A DNA stretch of 64,000 bases, taken from positions 434,001-498,000 of the forward strand of contig NZ_BMZF01000001.1 of the NCBI RefSeq assembly GCF_014652655.1, read 5' to 3'. Below the pieces are notes generated by a model that did not search any database, was not told the origin of the DNA, and saw nothing but the letters and a program-made list of their open reading frames with translations. A program made the position numbers and the translations under genes. Position 1 is the first letter of the stretch. Every line of letters starts with the position of its first letter. Of this stretch, positions 63,323 to 64,000 are shown in pieces. The stretch is from Paramylibacter ulvae. GTDB taxonomy: Bacteria; Pseudomonadota; Alphaproteobacteria; Rhodobacterales; Rhodobacteraceae.

Positions 63323-63907
63323 CTATGCGTCCAGTTCTGCATCCCAATACAGAAAATCCATCCAGCTTTCATGCAGGTGGTTTGGGGGGAAACGCCGCCC
63401 CGAATTCAACAATTGCGATGATGATGGTTCAACGGGTTGCTGGCGCAGGGACATATGCGCCTCTCGCACCGATTTCGAACCTTTGCGTAGGTTACACGGG
63501 CTGCAAGACGCCACAACATTTTGCCACGTGGTTTTGCCACCACGCGCGCGCGGCACCACATGATCAAACGTCATTTCACCCTGTGATCCGCAATATTGAC
63601 AGGTGAATTCATCGCGTAAAAACAGGTTAAACCGCGTGAACGCCGCCATTTTCGCCGGCTGCACAAAATCGCGCAAAACGATCACCGATGGAATGCGAAT
63701 TTCGGTGGATGGAGAATGCACCACTTCGTCATATTCGGCAACAATCGTCACCCGATCCAAATACGCCGCCTTGACCGCATCCTGCCACGACCAAAGCGAA
63801 AGGGGAAAATACGACAATGGGCGAAAATCGGCGTTCAGCACAAGGGCTGGGCATTTTTGAAGGTTAGAAGGACTGCGAACAAACTCTGAAGAAAATTCGG
63901 TATTCAT
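63323..63907 (-). CDS. HNH endonuclease family protein
   Basis: A 194-residue protein with the HNH motif: CQYCG (Cys103, Cys106), FDHVVPRARGGKTTWQN (Asp115, His116) and CSPCNLRKG (Cys135, Cys138). It fits the widespread stand-alone HNH proteins of Rhodobacterales with an N-terminal PALVLNADFRPLSYFPLSLW region. Its biological role is not known; a housekeeping DNA nuclease is possible. The start is the ATG at 63907. Confidence 0.88.
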   Translation of the reverse strand: MNTEFSSEFVRSPSNLQKCPALVLNADFRPLSYFPLSLWSWQDAVKAAYLDRVTIVAEYDEVVHSPSTEIRIPSVIVLRDFVQPAKMAAFTRFNLFLRDEFTCQYCGSQGEMTFDHVVPRARGGKTTWQNVVASCSPCNLRKGSKSVREAHMSLRQQPVEPSSSQLLNSGRRFPPNHLHESWMDFLYWDAELDA

Positions 63908-63973
63908 AGTGTCAAAAAGGCTCCTGTTCCGAAATGTTAGAAACACCAGAACGGGACACCCCGTCCCAGTCAC

Positions 63974-63982
63974 TTATCCACA
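63974..63982 (+). promoter_or_regulatory. Perfect DnaA box
   Basis: TTATCCACA matches the consensus DnaA box exactly. It lies 67 bases upstream of the HNH gene start, at the end of the window, so any cluster of further boxes would be out of view. It does not by itself make an origin. Confidence 0.4.
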
Positions 63983-64000
63983 ACTATATATCGTGTTTTG

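Overview
The window looks like chromosomal DNA of an alphaproteobacterium of the Rhodobacterales (Roseobacter/Paracoccaceae type). The evidence is the gene content and order: tkt-gap-(small ORF)-pgk-fba, a pyruvate dehydrogenase E1-beta with its own lipoyl domain, fabD-fabG-acpP-fabF-mltG, ugpBAEC, a class I PHA synthase operon, a NirK/NnrR denitrification module and a protein resembling a gene transfer agent head spike. Base composition is moderate and TTG is often used both as a leucine codon and as a start codon. I see no insertion sequence, prophage, integrase, rRNA operon or CRISPR array. There is one tRNA gene, tRNA-Leu(CAA).

Layout. 1-9 kb: the 3' part of guaA, a DMT transporter, an orphan ATPase, metA with a hydrolase, ppk2 with a TetR regulator, 5-formyl-THF cyclo-ligase, two small membrane proteins and bpt. 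9-12.5 kb: ilvB and ilvH, preceded by an attenuator-type leader with a Leu-Val-Val-Val peptide and separated by a sulfotransferase-like gene broken by one TGA. 12.5-16.4 kb: a two-subunit molybdenum hydroxylase with a divergent AraC regulator. 16.6-21.6 kb: a PHA cluster (phasin, acyl-CoA ligase, MaoC hydratase, PhaC, PhaZ-like hydrolase). 23-28.7 kb: ugpBAEC and a glycerate 2-kinase. 28.7-33.4 kb: a compact nitrite-respiration module (nirK, nirV, pseudoazurin, nnrR, a DUF1858 redox-disulfide protein). Three 14-bp Fnr/NnrR-type boxes lie in front of its promoters. 33.4-35 kb: a possible structured RNA and a ZapA-like protein with a very long coiled coil. 35-45 kb: central carbon metabolism (tkt, gap, pgk, fba, pdhABC) with ftsB and clear palindromic operator candidates before gap and pdhA. 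45-53.6 kb: cysE, a gene-transfer-agent-like head spike, mltG and the fatty-acid synthesis cluster. 53.7-64 kb: the rpsF-rpsR-rplI operon, a TPR protein, an aminotransferase, a DUF2339 membrane protein, tRNA-Leu, a zinc peptidase, a DedA-like protein, dsbB and an HNH nuclease.

How the genes work together. The PHA genes form a route from fatty acids to polymer and back: ligase makes acyl-CoA, the MaoC hydratase supplies the hydroxyacyl-CoA, PhaC polymerises, the PhaZ-like enzyme mobilises, and phasin coats the granule. In the nitrogen-oxide module pseudoazurin would deliver electrons to NirK, and NnrR would switch on nirK, pseudoazurin and the DUF1858 gene through boxes of near-identical sequence and spacing; no nitric oxide reductase is in view. 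The glycolytic block and pdhABC follow each other and each starts with a strong palindrome. No gap between confidently called genes exceeds about 300 bases.
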